Shown piece by piece: positions 56,581 to 64,000 of a stretch of 64,000 bases of DNA (within the stretch, counting starts at the first letter, position 1; the number at the start of each line of letters is the position of its first letter). The notes below the pieces were generated by a model. That model was not told the DNA's origin. It saw only the letters and a program-made list of their open reading frames with translations, and searched no databases. This stretch comes from Psychrobacillus sp. FSL K6-2836 (lineage in GTDB: Bacteria > Bacillota > Bacilli > Bacillales_A > Planococcaceae): contig NZ_JBBOOM010000001.1 in assembly GCF_038003085.1 (NCBI RefSeq), positions 3,968,001-4,032,000 of the forward strand. Reading direction: 5' to 3'. Position numbers and translations under genes: made by a program.

Positions 56581-58212
56581 GTGGAATTAAATTGGCAAGA
56601 AATGCTCTTTCAATTTTTTGGTGGACTGGGTATTTTCTTATTCGCCATTAAATTTATGGGTGATGGTCTACAAAAAGCTGCAGGGGATAGACTTCGTGAT
56701 ATTTTAGATAAATACACGACCAATCCTTTTATGGGTGTTTTAGTTGGTATTATTGTTACTGTTCTTATTCAGTCAAGCTCAGGTACAACGGTAATAACAG
56801 TTGGGTTAGTAAGTGCAGGATTTATGAAACTTAGACAAGCTATTGGCGTAATTATGGGAGCCAATATCGGTACAACTATAACAGCTTTTATCATCGGCTT
56901 CGATGTTGGTGGATATGCTTTACCTATCATGGCTGTTGGGGCATTTCTTTTGTTCTTCTTTAAGAAAAACAAAATCCAAAATATAGGAGAAGTTATTTTT
57001 GGTTTCGGTGGATTATTCCTTGGACTCGAACTAATGAGTGGAGGGATGAAGCCACTTAGAGAAATGACTGCTTTCACTGATTTTACTCTTAGCATGAGTG
57101 ACAGTCCTATTCTTGGAGTATTTGCAGGAACAATTTTTACATTAATCGTTCAAAGTTCAAGTGCAACTGTCGCAATTCTACAAGGACTTTATGCGGAAAA
57201 CCTTCTTTCGTTACAAGGTTCTCTGCCAGTTCTATTCGGAGATAATATTGGTACAACCATTACAGCAATACTCGCTTCTTTAGGAGCTTCAGTTGCAGCT
57301 AAACGAGCAGCAGCTACACATGTACTATTTAACGTAGTCGGTAGTATTATATTTTTAATACTATTGGCACCTTTTACATTGTATATCGAGTGGATTTCTG
57401 GTGTCTTAGATTTGGAAAATAAGATGCAAATTGCCTTTGCACATGGATCATTTAATGTCGCTAATACAATTATTCAATTCCCGCTTATAGGGGCATGGGC
57501 TTATCTGGTTACAAAACTTATACCGGGAGAAGATGTCTCGATTGAATATAAACCAAAACATTTAGATGTTCATTTTATTGAACAATCACCCTCCATTGCA
57601 ATTGGACAAGCAAAAGAAGAAATATTGCGTATGGGTGCTCTGAGTGTTCAAGGACTAGAAACAACTTATTCTTTTTTAAAAACGAATAACAAAAAAGAAG
57701 CAGACTTAGGTTATCAAATAGAAGATGCTTTAAATAATTTGGATAAAAAAATTACAGATTACCTAGTACAGATCTCTTCTCAGTCTTTATCGGTGCAAGA
57801 CTCCGCTAGACATAATATCCTAATGGATACGGTGCGAGATGTAGAAAGAATTGGGGATCATTTTGAAAATATTATTGAATTAATCGAGTATCGAGAAGTG
57901 AATCGTTTAGTTCTTACAGAAGATGCTATAAAAGATGTTTCGGAAATGTTTGAGCTTACAATAACAACAGTTTCAAAAGCATTAGAAGCATTAGATACGA
58001 ACAATGTCGTATTAGCGCAAAACGTGTCTGAACAAGAAAATGTAATTGATAAAATGGAACGTCAGTTTAGGAAAAATCATATACTTCGCGTGAATGAAGG
58101 GCTATGCTCGGGACAAGCTGGAATAATGTTCGTAGATATCTTAAGTAACTTAGAACGTATTGGTGATCACGCATCAAATATAGCTGAAGCAGTTTTAGGT
58201 AAAAGAATATGA
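56581..58212 (+). CDS. Na/Pi-cotransporter II family protein
   Basis: About 543-552 residues. Two Na/Pi cotransporter repeats each contain a QSSS motif (LIQSSSGTTVITVGL and IVQSSSATVAILQGL) with GANIGTT and GDNIGTT, and together about nine membrane helices. The C-terminal 200 residues are a PhoU-like helical domain (DTVRDVERIGDHFENIIELI). It probably exports or imports phosphate. Two starts are possible: GTG 56581 after CGGGAG or TTG 56554 after AGGTGAG. It overlaps the next gene by four bases. Confidence 0.88.
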   Translation: MELNWQEMLFQFFGGLGIFLFAIKFMGDGLQKAAGDRLRDILDKYTTNPFMGVLVGIIVTVLIQSSSGTTVITVGLVSAGFMKLRQAIGVIMGANIGTTITAFIIGFDVGGYALPIMAVGAFLLFFFKKNKIQNIGEVIFGFGGLFLGLELMSGGMKPLREMTAFTDFTLSMSDSPILGVFAGTIFTLIVQSSSATVAILQGLYAENLLSLQGSLPVLFGDNIGTTITAILASLGASVAAKRAAATHVLFNVVGSIIFLILLAPFTLYIEWISGVLDLENKMQIAFAHGSFNVANTIIQFPLIGAWAYLVTKLIPGEDVSIEYKPKHLDVHFIEQSPSIAIGQAKEEILRMGALSVQGLETTYSFLKTNNKKEADLGYQIEDALNNLDKKITDYLVQISSQSLSVQDSARHNILMDTVRDVERIGDHFENIIELIEYREVNRLVLTEDAIKDVSEMFELTITTVSKALEALDTNNVVLAQNVSEQENVIDKMERQFRKNHILRVNEGLCSGQAGIMFVDILSNLERIGDHASNIAEAVLGKRI

Positions 58213-58691
58213 TAGAAACTATCGGTTGGATATTAATCGTCTTATGTTTCATCGTTGCCTTTGTAGGAACGTTTTATCCAATCATCCCATCTGTAGTGTT
58301 TATGCTTTTGGGATATGTGGTTTATGGATTGTTTTTTTCCTTTACAGAACTAACATGGCTGTTTTGGGTAATTCAAATTCTATTCGTTATTCTATTGTTT
58401 GGTGCGGATATGGCGGCTAATGCATTTGGTGTGAAAAAATTCGGCGGCACTAAAGCAGGGGTATGGGGAAGTACTATTGGACTGCTTTTTGGTCCATTTG
58501 TTATTCCAGTAGCCGGTATTTTAATAGGTCCTTTTATAGGTGCCGTAATTGCGGAATTAATCATTACACGACATGGTTTAAAACAAGCGATTAAGTCAGG
58601 TGTAGGATCTTTAATTGGATTTTTAACATCATCTGTAGTAAAAGTGATTGTTTTAGTTATTATGCTCATTGTGTTTGTTTTCTTCGTATAA
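58209..58691 (+). CDS. DUF456 family membrane protein (YqgC-like)
   Basis: 160 residues, four or five membrane helices with glycine-rich turns (AGVWGSTIGLLFGPFVIPVA, GILIGPFIGAVIAELI). Matches DUF456 and the position of yqgC before sodA. The start overlaps the transporter stop (ATGA), so translation is coupled. Function unknown. Confidence 0.8.
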   Translation: MIETIGWILIVLCFIVAFVGTFYPIIPSVVFMLLGYVVYGLFFSFTELTWLFWVIQILFVILLFGADMAANAFGVKKFGGTKAGVWGSTIGLLFGPFVIPVAGILIGPFIGAVIAELIITRHGLKQAIKSGVGSLIGFLTSSVVKVIVLVIMLIVFVFFV

Positions 58692-58735
58692 AGTGAAAAT
58701 TCAAACATTGGGGCGTATCTCCAGCTACACTGATT

Positions 58736-58846
58736 GTTAGTTGAACCATTCGGGCATTTACGGGAAGTTAATCTTAATCATATCCTTTAATACTTGGACA
58801 AAATGTTAAAGTGGGATTCTGTACTGCCCGTTAATGCGGGGTAAAT
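58736..58846 (-). repeat. Repeat family D, inverted partial copy
   Basis: TTAGTTGAACCATTCGGGCA, TTTACGGGAAGTTAA and, after an unrelated insert, CTGCCCGTTAATGCGGGG match the right portion of D2/D3 read on the other strand. No gene lies in 58692-58963. Confidence 0.55.
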
Positions 58847-58963
58847 TCAGTCAAAAGTATGATAATAATTATTTTAGTCGATTTTAATTGAACGATTCTT
58901 CATAGTTTGATACGCTAATACATGGAAAGAATTTTCTAAAATATTCTTTAGGAGGAAACAATA

Positions 58964-59572
58964 ATGGCATATGAATTACCAGAATTACCTTACGCATATG
59001 ATGCACTAGAACCACATATCGACAAAGAAACGATGAATATTCATCACACTAAGCATCACAATACTTACGTGACAAACGTAAATAATGCACTTGCTGATCA
59101 TGAAGAATTACAAGGGAAAACAGTGGAAGAGTTAATCGCTAATTTAGATGCTGTTCCAGAGGCAATCCGTACTGCAGTTCGTAACAATGGTGGCGGACAT
59201 GCTAACCACTCATTATTTTGGCAAATTCTTTCGCCAAATGGTGGTGGAAACCCAACTGGTGAATTAGCTTCAGCAATCGATGCTAAATTCGGCAGCTTTG
59301 ATGCATTCAAAGAAGAATTTGCTAAAGCAGCTACAACACGCTTTGGTTCAGGTTGGGCGTGGTTATCAGTAGCTAACGGAGAATTAGAAGTTTCTTCTAC
59401 AGCAAACCAAGATTCACCAATCATGGAAGGTAAAACTCCATTATTAGGTTTAGATGTTTGGGAGCATGCTTACTACCTAAACTATCAAAACCGTCGTCCA
59501 GACTACATCGGATCATTCTGGAATGTAGTAAACTGGGATGAAGTATCTAAACGTTTTGCTGCTGCAAAATAA
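58964..59572 (+). CDS. sodA: Superoxide dismutase (Mn/Fe)
   Basis: A 202-residue superoxide dismutase. Metal ligands are His27 ([13 protein letters not shown]), the His in [10 protein letters not shown], and Asp and His in [32 protein letters not shown] with a downstream WAWL fits the Mn-type of Bacilli. Excellent ribosome site TTAGGAGGAAAC. Stand-alone gene with its own terminator. Confidence 0.98.
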   Translation: MAYELPELPYAYDALEPHIDKETMNIHHTKHHNTYVTNVNNALADHEELQGKTVEELIANLDAVPEAIRTAVRNNGGGHANHSLFWQILSPNGGGNPTGELASAIDAKFGSFDAFKEEFAKAATTRFGSGWAWLSVANGELEVSSTANQDSPIMEGKTPLLGLDVWEHAYYLNYQNRRPDYIGSFWNVVNWDEVSKRFAAAK

Positions 59573-59615
59573 GAATTTTGCATTTGCAATCTAATTTGTA
59601 TAATAAATGAAACTT

Positions 59616-59652
59616 AGCACACACTTTTTCGTCTAAAAGTGTGTGCTTTTTA
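59616..59652 (+). terminator. Terminator after sodA
   Basis: AGCACACACTTTT (59616-59628) pairs with 59635-59647, followed by TTTT. Confidence 0.9.
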
Positions 59653-59698
59653 TGTTACACTGTACATAAGGAAATTATTTAATAAAGAAGGTGATCTC

Positions 59699-61900
59699 AT
59701 GCGAAAAATCCCAAACAAACGCGCACAAAGTATGAAGGCTAAACAACGAGCAAATATTACTTTTCGTATGAACATACTGTTTTTCTCGATATTTATACTT
59801 TTTACAATGCTAATACTAAGATTAGGCTATTTACAAATCGTTAAAGGAGAAGAATATACACGTGAATTAGCCCGAGGTGAAGAAGTCCCGGTCAATACTA
59901 GTGTACCTCGTGGTCGAATTTTCGATAGTGAAGGACGGATAATGGTTGATAATCTTCCGCTACGAGCTATAACGTATACAAAAATGCAAACAACGAAATC
60001 CAAAGAGATGTATGAAATAGCAGAAACATTAAGTATTTTAATAGAAAAGAAACCAGACGGAATTACCAAGAGTGATCTACAGGATTTCTGGTTAAAGAAA
60101 TATCCAGAGGAAGCACTTGAATTAGTAACAGATAAAGAGCGTAAAGCAATAGAAGCAGATGAAGAAATAGAAAAAAAGGATAAAAACAGAGCAATCGACC
60201 GCTTGACTAGAAGCAGAATAACAGAGGAACAATTAAATTCCTTTACTGCTGAAGAATTAGAAGTCATTGCGATATATAGAGAAATGGCTTCTGGATATGC
60301 ATTATCTCCTCAAATTATTAAAGGAGATGACGTGAAAGAAGAAGTTACAGTAGAAGAATTTGCAAGGGTCTCAGAAAGACTAGGTGAATTAGAAGGAGTA
60401 AATACTACAACAGATTGGAGAAGAGTAAAAACTTCTTCACTAGCTATATTGGGATCAACTACTTTACCCAAAGTAGGTATTCCAAAAGAACGATTAGATT
60501 ATTTTCTATCTCGAGACTACTCTCGAAATGATCGTGTAGGTACAAGTTATATTGAACAACAGTATGAGGAAGTACTCCAAGGTCAAAAAAGTGTTGTCAA
60601 AAATATTACAGATGGAAAAGGAAGAGTCATCGATATTCAAACAGTTTATGAAGGAGAACCAGGAAAAGATTTAGTGTTAACAATGGATAGTGAAATTCAA
60701 TTAGCACAAGAAGAGATTCTAGCAGAAGAACTGCTTAAATATAGTAAAAGCTATGGCGGAAAATATTTAGAACACGCTTATTTTATTATGATGGATCCAT
60801 ATTCGGGTGAAGTACTTTCATTAGTAGGTAAACGGGTTGGAAAAAATGAAGATACAGGGGCAAAAGAAATACAAGACTACGCATTTGGTGCATTTACGAA
60901 TGCATATGAAGTTGGATCCACTGTGAAACCAGCTACAATACTTACTGGTTATCGCGAGGGAGTCTTACAAATCGGAACCTCCCTTGTGGATGAACCAATC
61001 CGTATAAAGGATTCGAAGCCTAAAAGCTCTGTATTTAACCGATCCGGAAGTATACGGATGACTGATTTACAAGCACTAGAGCGTTCTTCCAACGTGTATA
61101 TGTTTAAAACAGCTTATGGTATTGCAGGCAGTACTTATCGAGCAAATCAGTCTATTAACTTTGGGACAGATGCCTTTCTTAAAATGAGAAGTGGTTATGC
61201 TCAACTTGGACTCGGCACTTTAACAGGAATTGATCTGCCGGGGGAAGTAAACGGGAGCACGGGTGGATTTGAAGATGGTAAGCTACTTGACCTAAGTATT
61301 GGACAGTTTGATACGTACACTACATTGCAACTTGCTCAGTTCGCTAGTACTCTTGCAAATGGGGGCAGTAGAATTCAACCTCATGTAGTTAAGGAAATTA
61401 GGGAGCCTTCTGGGGATGGTATCCAACTAGGGAAAGTTGTAAAAGAAATGACTCCTACTATATTAAACACTGTAGATAATTCACGTGAAGAAATCGAACG
61501 TGTTCGTCAAGGGATGAAACTTGTGTATTTTGGTAGTAAAGGAACGGCTAGAAGCGCATTTGGAAACGCTCCATTCACTGGGGGAGGAAAAACTGGTACT
61601 GCTCAAGCTAGCCACTTCGATGCAGATTTATGGCAAACATTTAATACTGTTAACTTAACGCATATCGGATTTATACCTTATGATAATCCGGAAATAGCGT
61701 ACGCGCTTGTTATTCCAGATGCTTCGTTGGAATCAACATACAAAACTAATTTTTCTACTCCAATAGCAAAAAGACTTGTCGATAAATATTTTGAGATTAA
61801 GCAAAAAAATAATGCAACATCTGTAAGTGATTCTACTTCATCCTCACTTATTAAACCGGCATTCACAAATGCTAAAATAGATGAAGAAGAAACAGAATAA
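59699..61900 (+). CDS. pbpA: Class B penicillin-binding protein (PBP2a/PbpA type)
   Basis: Peptidoglycan transpeptidase, 733 residues from the ATG at 59699 (AAGAAGGTGATCT ribosome site). One N-terminal membrane anchor (ILFFSIFILFTMLILRLGYL), a dimerisation domain with PRGRIFDSEGRIMVDN, and the transpeptidase domain with S407-T-V-K410, S463-S-N465 and K631-T-G633. B. subtilis pbpA is in the same place after sodA and supports side-wall synthesis and spore outgrowth. Confidence 0.95.
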   Translation: MRKIPNKRAQSMKAKQRANITFRMNILFFSIFILFTMLILRLGYLQIVKGEEYTRELARGEEVPVNTSVPRGRIFDSEGRIMVDNLPLRAITYTKMQTTKSKEMYEIAETLSILIEKKPDGITKSDLQDFWLKKYPEEALELVTDKERKAIEADEEIEKKDKNRAIDRLTRSRITEEQLNSFTAEELEVIAIYREMASGYALSPQIIKGDDVKEEVTVEEFARVSERLGELEGVNTTTDWRRVKTSSLAILGSTTLPKVGIPKERLDYFLSRDYSRNDRVGTSYIEQQYEEVLQGQKSVVKNITDGKGRVIDIQTVYEGEPGKDLVLTMDSEIQLAQEEILAEELLKYSKSYGGKYLEHAYFIMMDPYSGEVLSLVGKRVGKNEDTGAKEIQDYAFGAFTNAYEVGSTVKPATILTGYREGVLQIGTSLVDEPIRIKDSKPKSSVFNRSGSIRMTDLQALERSSNVYMFKTAYGIAGSTYRANQSINFGTDAFLKMRSGYAQLGLGTLTGIDLPGEVNGSTGGFEDGKLLDLSIGQFDTYTTLQLAQFASTLANGGSRIQPHVVKEIREPSGDGIQLGKVVKEMTPTILNTVDNSREEIERVRQGMKLVYFGSKGTARSAFGNAPFTGGGKTGTAQASHFDADLWQTFNTVNLTHIGFIPYDNPEIAYALVIPDASLESTYKTNFSTPIAKRLVDKYFEIKQKNNATSVSDSTSSSLIKPAFTNAKIDEEETE

Positions 61901-61924
61901 TTACGTTCGTAATAGAGTACAAAA

Positions 61925-61955
61925 GGGAAGTGAGTCGATCACTTCTCTTTTTCTT
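61925..61955 (+). terminator. Terminator after pbpA
   Basis: GAAGTGA (61927-61933) pairs with TCACTTC (61939-61945), then CTTTTTCTTTT. Confidence 0.8.
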
Positions 61956-61980
61956 TTGTTGAAAAGCTAACTCAGCCAAG

Positions 61981-62007
61981 AAATCCCTGTATACTTGCAG
62001 GGGTTTT
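61981..62007 (+). terminator. Second hairpin after pbpA
   Basis: CCCTG (61985-61989) pairs with CAGGG (61998-62002), then GTTTTTAA. Weak backup terminator. Confidence 0.5.
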
Positions 62008-62164
62008 TAAATGCAGTGGTATTCTACTTCAATCAAAAAAGTGAGCAAATAAATTTATCGAATTCGCTATAACGAAAAGATGATTAATAATAGCATTAAT
62101 ACAGGTTCTAGTTAGTATAAAGTATGGATTATCATGCTTTGGAAAGTGTTTTCCCCCTCAGCTG

Positions 62165-62215
62165 CAATCACAAGCATATGCTGCTGAGCACATCCTTGTA
62201 GAATCCCCCCCTCAT
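62165..62215 (+). repeat. Remnant of repeat family B
   Basis: CTGCTGAGCACATCCTTGTAGAATCC resembles the right end of B elements at 22052 and 22425. It lies about 35 bp before the weak 21-bp array. Confidence 0.4.
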
Positions 62216-62243
62216 CGGTAGGTATATTTATACTGAAAGCCAT

Positions 62244-62294
62244 TTATTTGCTGCGCCATGTCGTTTACTTGCCCTTAAGTGCAATTCACTTAGT
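62244..62294 (+). repeat. Weak 21-bp-phased array, three units
   Basis: TTATTTGCT at 62244, TTACTTGCC at 62265 and TCACTTAGT at 62286, again 21 bp apart. It resembles the array at 22103. Confidence 0.5.
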
Positions 62295-62466
62295 AAATGG
62301 TGAAATTATCCACCAATTTCATACGAAGCATACAGAAGCGCACATTCTTGAGGATAGGATTTCTATTATATGGATACTTTGAGCTTCTTGATTAGATACT
62401 TTTTTCTATATAAATAGTTTTAACTGCATAAACTTCACTAATATTTCCGACTTTGCTCCGATTCTA

Positions 62467-62494
62467 TTTACAAAAGCTTTACACTCCATTCATA
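62467..62494 (+). promoter_or_regulatory. PhoP boxes before pstS
   Basis: TTTACA (62467-62472), TTTACA (62478-62483) and TTCATA (62489-62494), each 11 bp apart, match the TT(A/T/C)ACA-type direct repeats bound by PhoP. Phosphate starvation control of pst is known in B. subtilis. A fourth box is not clear. Bases 62008-62466 otherwise contain repeat remnants and no gene. Confidence 0.7.
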
Positions 62495-62566
62495 CCGACT
62501 AAACATAAACCCTTTAAAGTAAAGCTTGTAAGACAAAGAAAACAAACATATAGGGGGATTTACCTG

Positions 62567-63547
62567 ATGAAAAGCTGGAAGTATTTTATGATGACAACAA
62601 TGGTTGGTTCGGCACTTGCACTAGGAGCTTGTGGAGATGATTCAACTACAGACGAAGTTGAAAACGAAACTGGTACAGAAGAAGCTGCAACAGGTGATAC
62701 TCAAGATGAAGAGGCAGTTCTAGAAGGACAAGTTTCTGGTGATGGTTCAAGTACAGTAGCACCAATTATGGAAGCACTTGTTGAAGAATATGCAGGAGTA
62801 CAAGATAAAGTTCAAGTAACTGTTGGTGTATCAGGAACTGGTGGAGGTTTTGAAAAATTCATCGCTGGTACAACAGATTTCTCAAATGCATCTCGTCCTA
62901 TCAAAGATGAAGAGAAAGCAGAATTAGAAGCAGCAGGAATTGATTTTACAGAATTTAAACTTGCTAACGATGGTTTAACAGTAGTAGTAAGCAAAGACAA
63001 TGATTGGGTTGAAGATGTAACAGTTGAAGATTTAAAGAAAATGTGGATTGAAGATGGAACGACAAAAAAATGGTCTGACATCAATCCAGATTGGCCAGCA
63101 GAAGAAATTATTTTCTACTCTCCTGGTACAGATTCTGGAACATATGACTATTTTGATGAAGTAATTCTTGATGAAGCGGATCTTGTAAAATCTGCAACAC
63201 TTTCTGAAGACGATAACGTATTAGTACAAGGTGTTCAAGCTGACAAAAACGCAATCGGATTCTTTGGTTATGCTTACTATTTAGCAAACCAAGATACGTT
63301 AAAAGCAGTAAAAATTGAAGGTGTCGAGCCTAATAACGAAACAATTGAATCTGGTGAATATACACCACTTTCACGTCCACTATTCACTTATGTAAGTAAC
63401 AAAGCACTTGCAGAAAATCCTGCATTATATGACTTCATGCAATATTCTCTAGAAAATGCTGGAGATATGGCTGAAGCAGTAGGATATGTACGTCTAGAAG
63501 ATGCTGAGTATGATAAGGGTCTATCTACTCTAGAAGGTTTAAAATAA
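62567..63547 (+). CDS. pstS: Phosphate-binding lipoprotein PstS
   Basis: Extracytoplasmic phosphate receptor of the Pst transporter. The ATG at 62567 has AGGGGG; an upstream in-frame extension would cover the PhoP boxes. The signal peptide ends in the lipobox ALGAC (Cys22), followed by an acidic linker. Phosphate-binding motifs are SGDGSSTVAPIMEAL, VSGTGGGFEKFIAG, FSNASRPI and SPGTDSGTYDYF. 326 residues. pstC follows. Confidence 0.96.
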   Translation: MKSWKYFMMTTMVGSALALGACGDDSTTDEVENETGTEEAATGDTQDEEAVLEGQVSGDGSSTVAPIMEALVEEYAGVQDKVQVTVGVSGTGGGFEKFIAGTTDFSNASRPIKDEEKAELEAAGIDFTEFKLANDGLTVVVSKDNDWVEDVTVEDLKKMWIEDGTTKKWSDINPDWPAEEIIFYSPGTDSGTYDYFDEVILDEADLVKSATLSEDDNVLVQGVQADKNAIGFFGYAYYLANQDTLKAVKIEGVEPNNETIESGEYTPLSRPLFTYVSNKALAENPALYDFMQYSLENAGDMAEAVGYVRLEDAEYDKGLSTLEGLK

Positions 63548-63580
63548 GTTGTAGTAAATAGGTAAACGGAAAATGTAAGG

Positions 63581-63607
63581 AATGAGTAGCTCCTGCTACT
63601 CATTTCT
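63581..63607 (+). terminator. Hairpin between pstS and pstC
   Basis: A perfect 10-bp stem AATGAGTAGC/GCTACTCATT (63581-63604), loop TCCT, followed by only TCTT. It probably lets part of the transcripts pass, so that pstS mRNA exceeds pstC mRNA. Confidence 0.65.
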
Positions 63608-63634
63608 TGCGTTATGGTAAAAGGGGGATTCACC

Positions 63635-64000
63635 GTGGGTCAAAAGCATAGTACCCAAAAGCTTTCGGTACAAGAGCTTATCCAGAAATCGAGTAGCAAA
63701 AAGCAGAAGAAATTAATAGAAAAGATGATTCCAATTATCCTTTTATTAATTGCTTCAGTCTCTGTCCTAACGACATTTGGAATTGTTGGAACATTGATTG
63801 TTGAAACGGTCATATTTTTTAAAGAAGTGAAAATTACCGACTTTTTATTCGGTACAGAATGGTATCCTTTTGCAAACACAGAACAATTATTTGGTATATT
63901 ACCATTAATAGCTGGGACGTTAAAGGTTACTGCGATTGCTATTATAGTTGCAGTTCCGTTTGGGATTGCTTCAGCAATTTTCTTAAGCGAGTATGCATCT
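63635..64000 (+). CDS. pstC: Phosphate ABC transporter permease PstC, cut by window end
   Basis: The first 122 codons from GTG at 63635 (AAGGGGGATT ribosome site). A basic cytosolic N-terminus is followed by a membrane helix (MIPIILLLIASVSVLTTFGI), the PstC signature KITDFLFGTEWYP and the next helix IAGTLKVTAIAIIVAVPFGI. The frame is still open at base 64000. Confidence 0.93.
   Translation, partial: MGQKHSTQKLSVQELIQKSSSKKQKKLIEKMIPIILLLIASVSVLTTFGIVGTLIVETVIFFKEVKITDFLFGTEWYPFANTEQLFGILPLIAGTLKVTAIAIIVAVPFGIASAIFLSEYAS

Overview
The window is a low-GC, Gram-positive, spore-forming Bacillales chromosome. Gene content and order follow the Bacillus subtilis hemW-hrcA-grpE-dnaK-dnaJ ... rpoD ... 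sodA-pbpA-pst block almost gene for gene. The protein sequences, a single-chain GlyS in place of GlyQ/GlyS, and many dispersed GC-rich repeats suggest a member of the Planococcaceae/Caryophanaceae (Psychrobacillus-, Lysinibacillus- or Sporosarcina-like). The genus is inference. No rRNA, tRNA or CRISPR array was seen.

Layout. 1-8.4 kb: end of hemW, the CIRCE-controlled heat-shock operon hrcA-grpE-dnaK, dnaJ with its own promoter, then prmA, rsmE and mtaB. 8.4-10.4 kb: repeats, deoC, and rpsU followed by a duplicated scrap of its own 3' end; the usual yqeY is missing. 10.4-21.5 kb: a sigma-W type promoter and nfeD-floA-yqfB, sporulation genes yqfC-yqfD, phoH, pgpH, ybeY, dgkA, cdd, era and recO. 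21.5-24.2 kb: a dense repeat cluster, including a striking 21-bp-phased array, and glyS on the minus strand behind a glycine T-box. 24.23-33.95 kb: an accessory island that looks like a collapsed prophage. It has a frameshifted integrase, fragments of a repressor, a DUF1064 protein, SSB and both terminase subunits, an in-frame PAPS-reductase/DNA-methyltransferase fusion, and a few intact cargo genes (DinB, DUF3231, PAP2 phosphatase, cupin, small ORFs). Imperfect 20-bp direct repeats bound it. 33.9-48.7 kb: ccpN-ppsR, dnaG-rpoD, an acyl-CoA dehydrogenase, cccA, trmK-yqfO, ispH, yqfQ, cshB, nfo and a DUF2624 gene. 48.7-53.5 kb: a Zur-controlled zinc importer with zur, an autoregulated Xre/membrane pair, and an ECF sigma factor with a DUF4179 partner. 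53.5-64 kb: yqfW, ispG, a LysM protein, a DUF1189 protein, a Na/Pi transporter, a DUF456 protein, sodA, a class B PBP, and PhoP-box-preceded pstS and pstC, which is cut by the window end.

The core is ordinary housekeeping: protein folding and quality control, ribosome and tRNA modification, isoprenoid (MEP) synthesis, replication and transcription initiation, metal and phosphate uptake. The unusual material lies between genes. At least four families of dispersed non-coding repeats occur here. One (family D) carries a long terminator hairpin whose stem changes in a compensated way between copies and sits just after the stop of three operons. Another site shows a 9-nt motif repeated six times at exactly 21-bp spacing. 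The island holds two copies of a small structured element with a covarying stem. I did not find a complete, clearly new multigene system.
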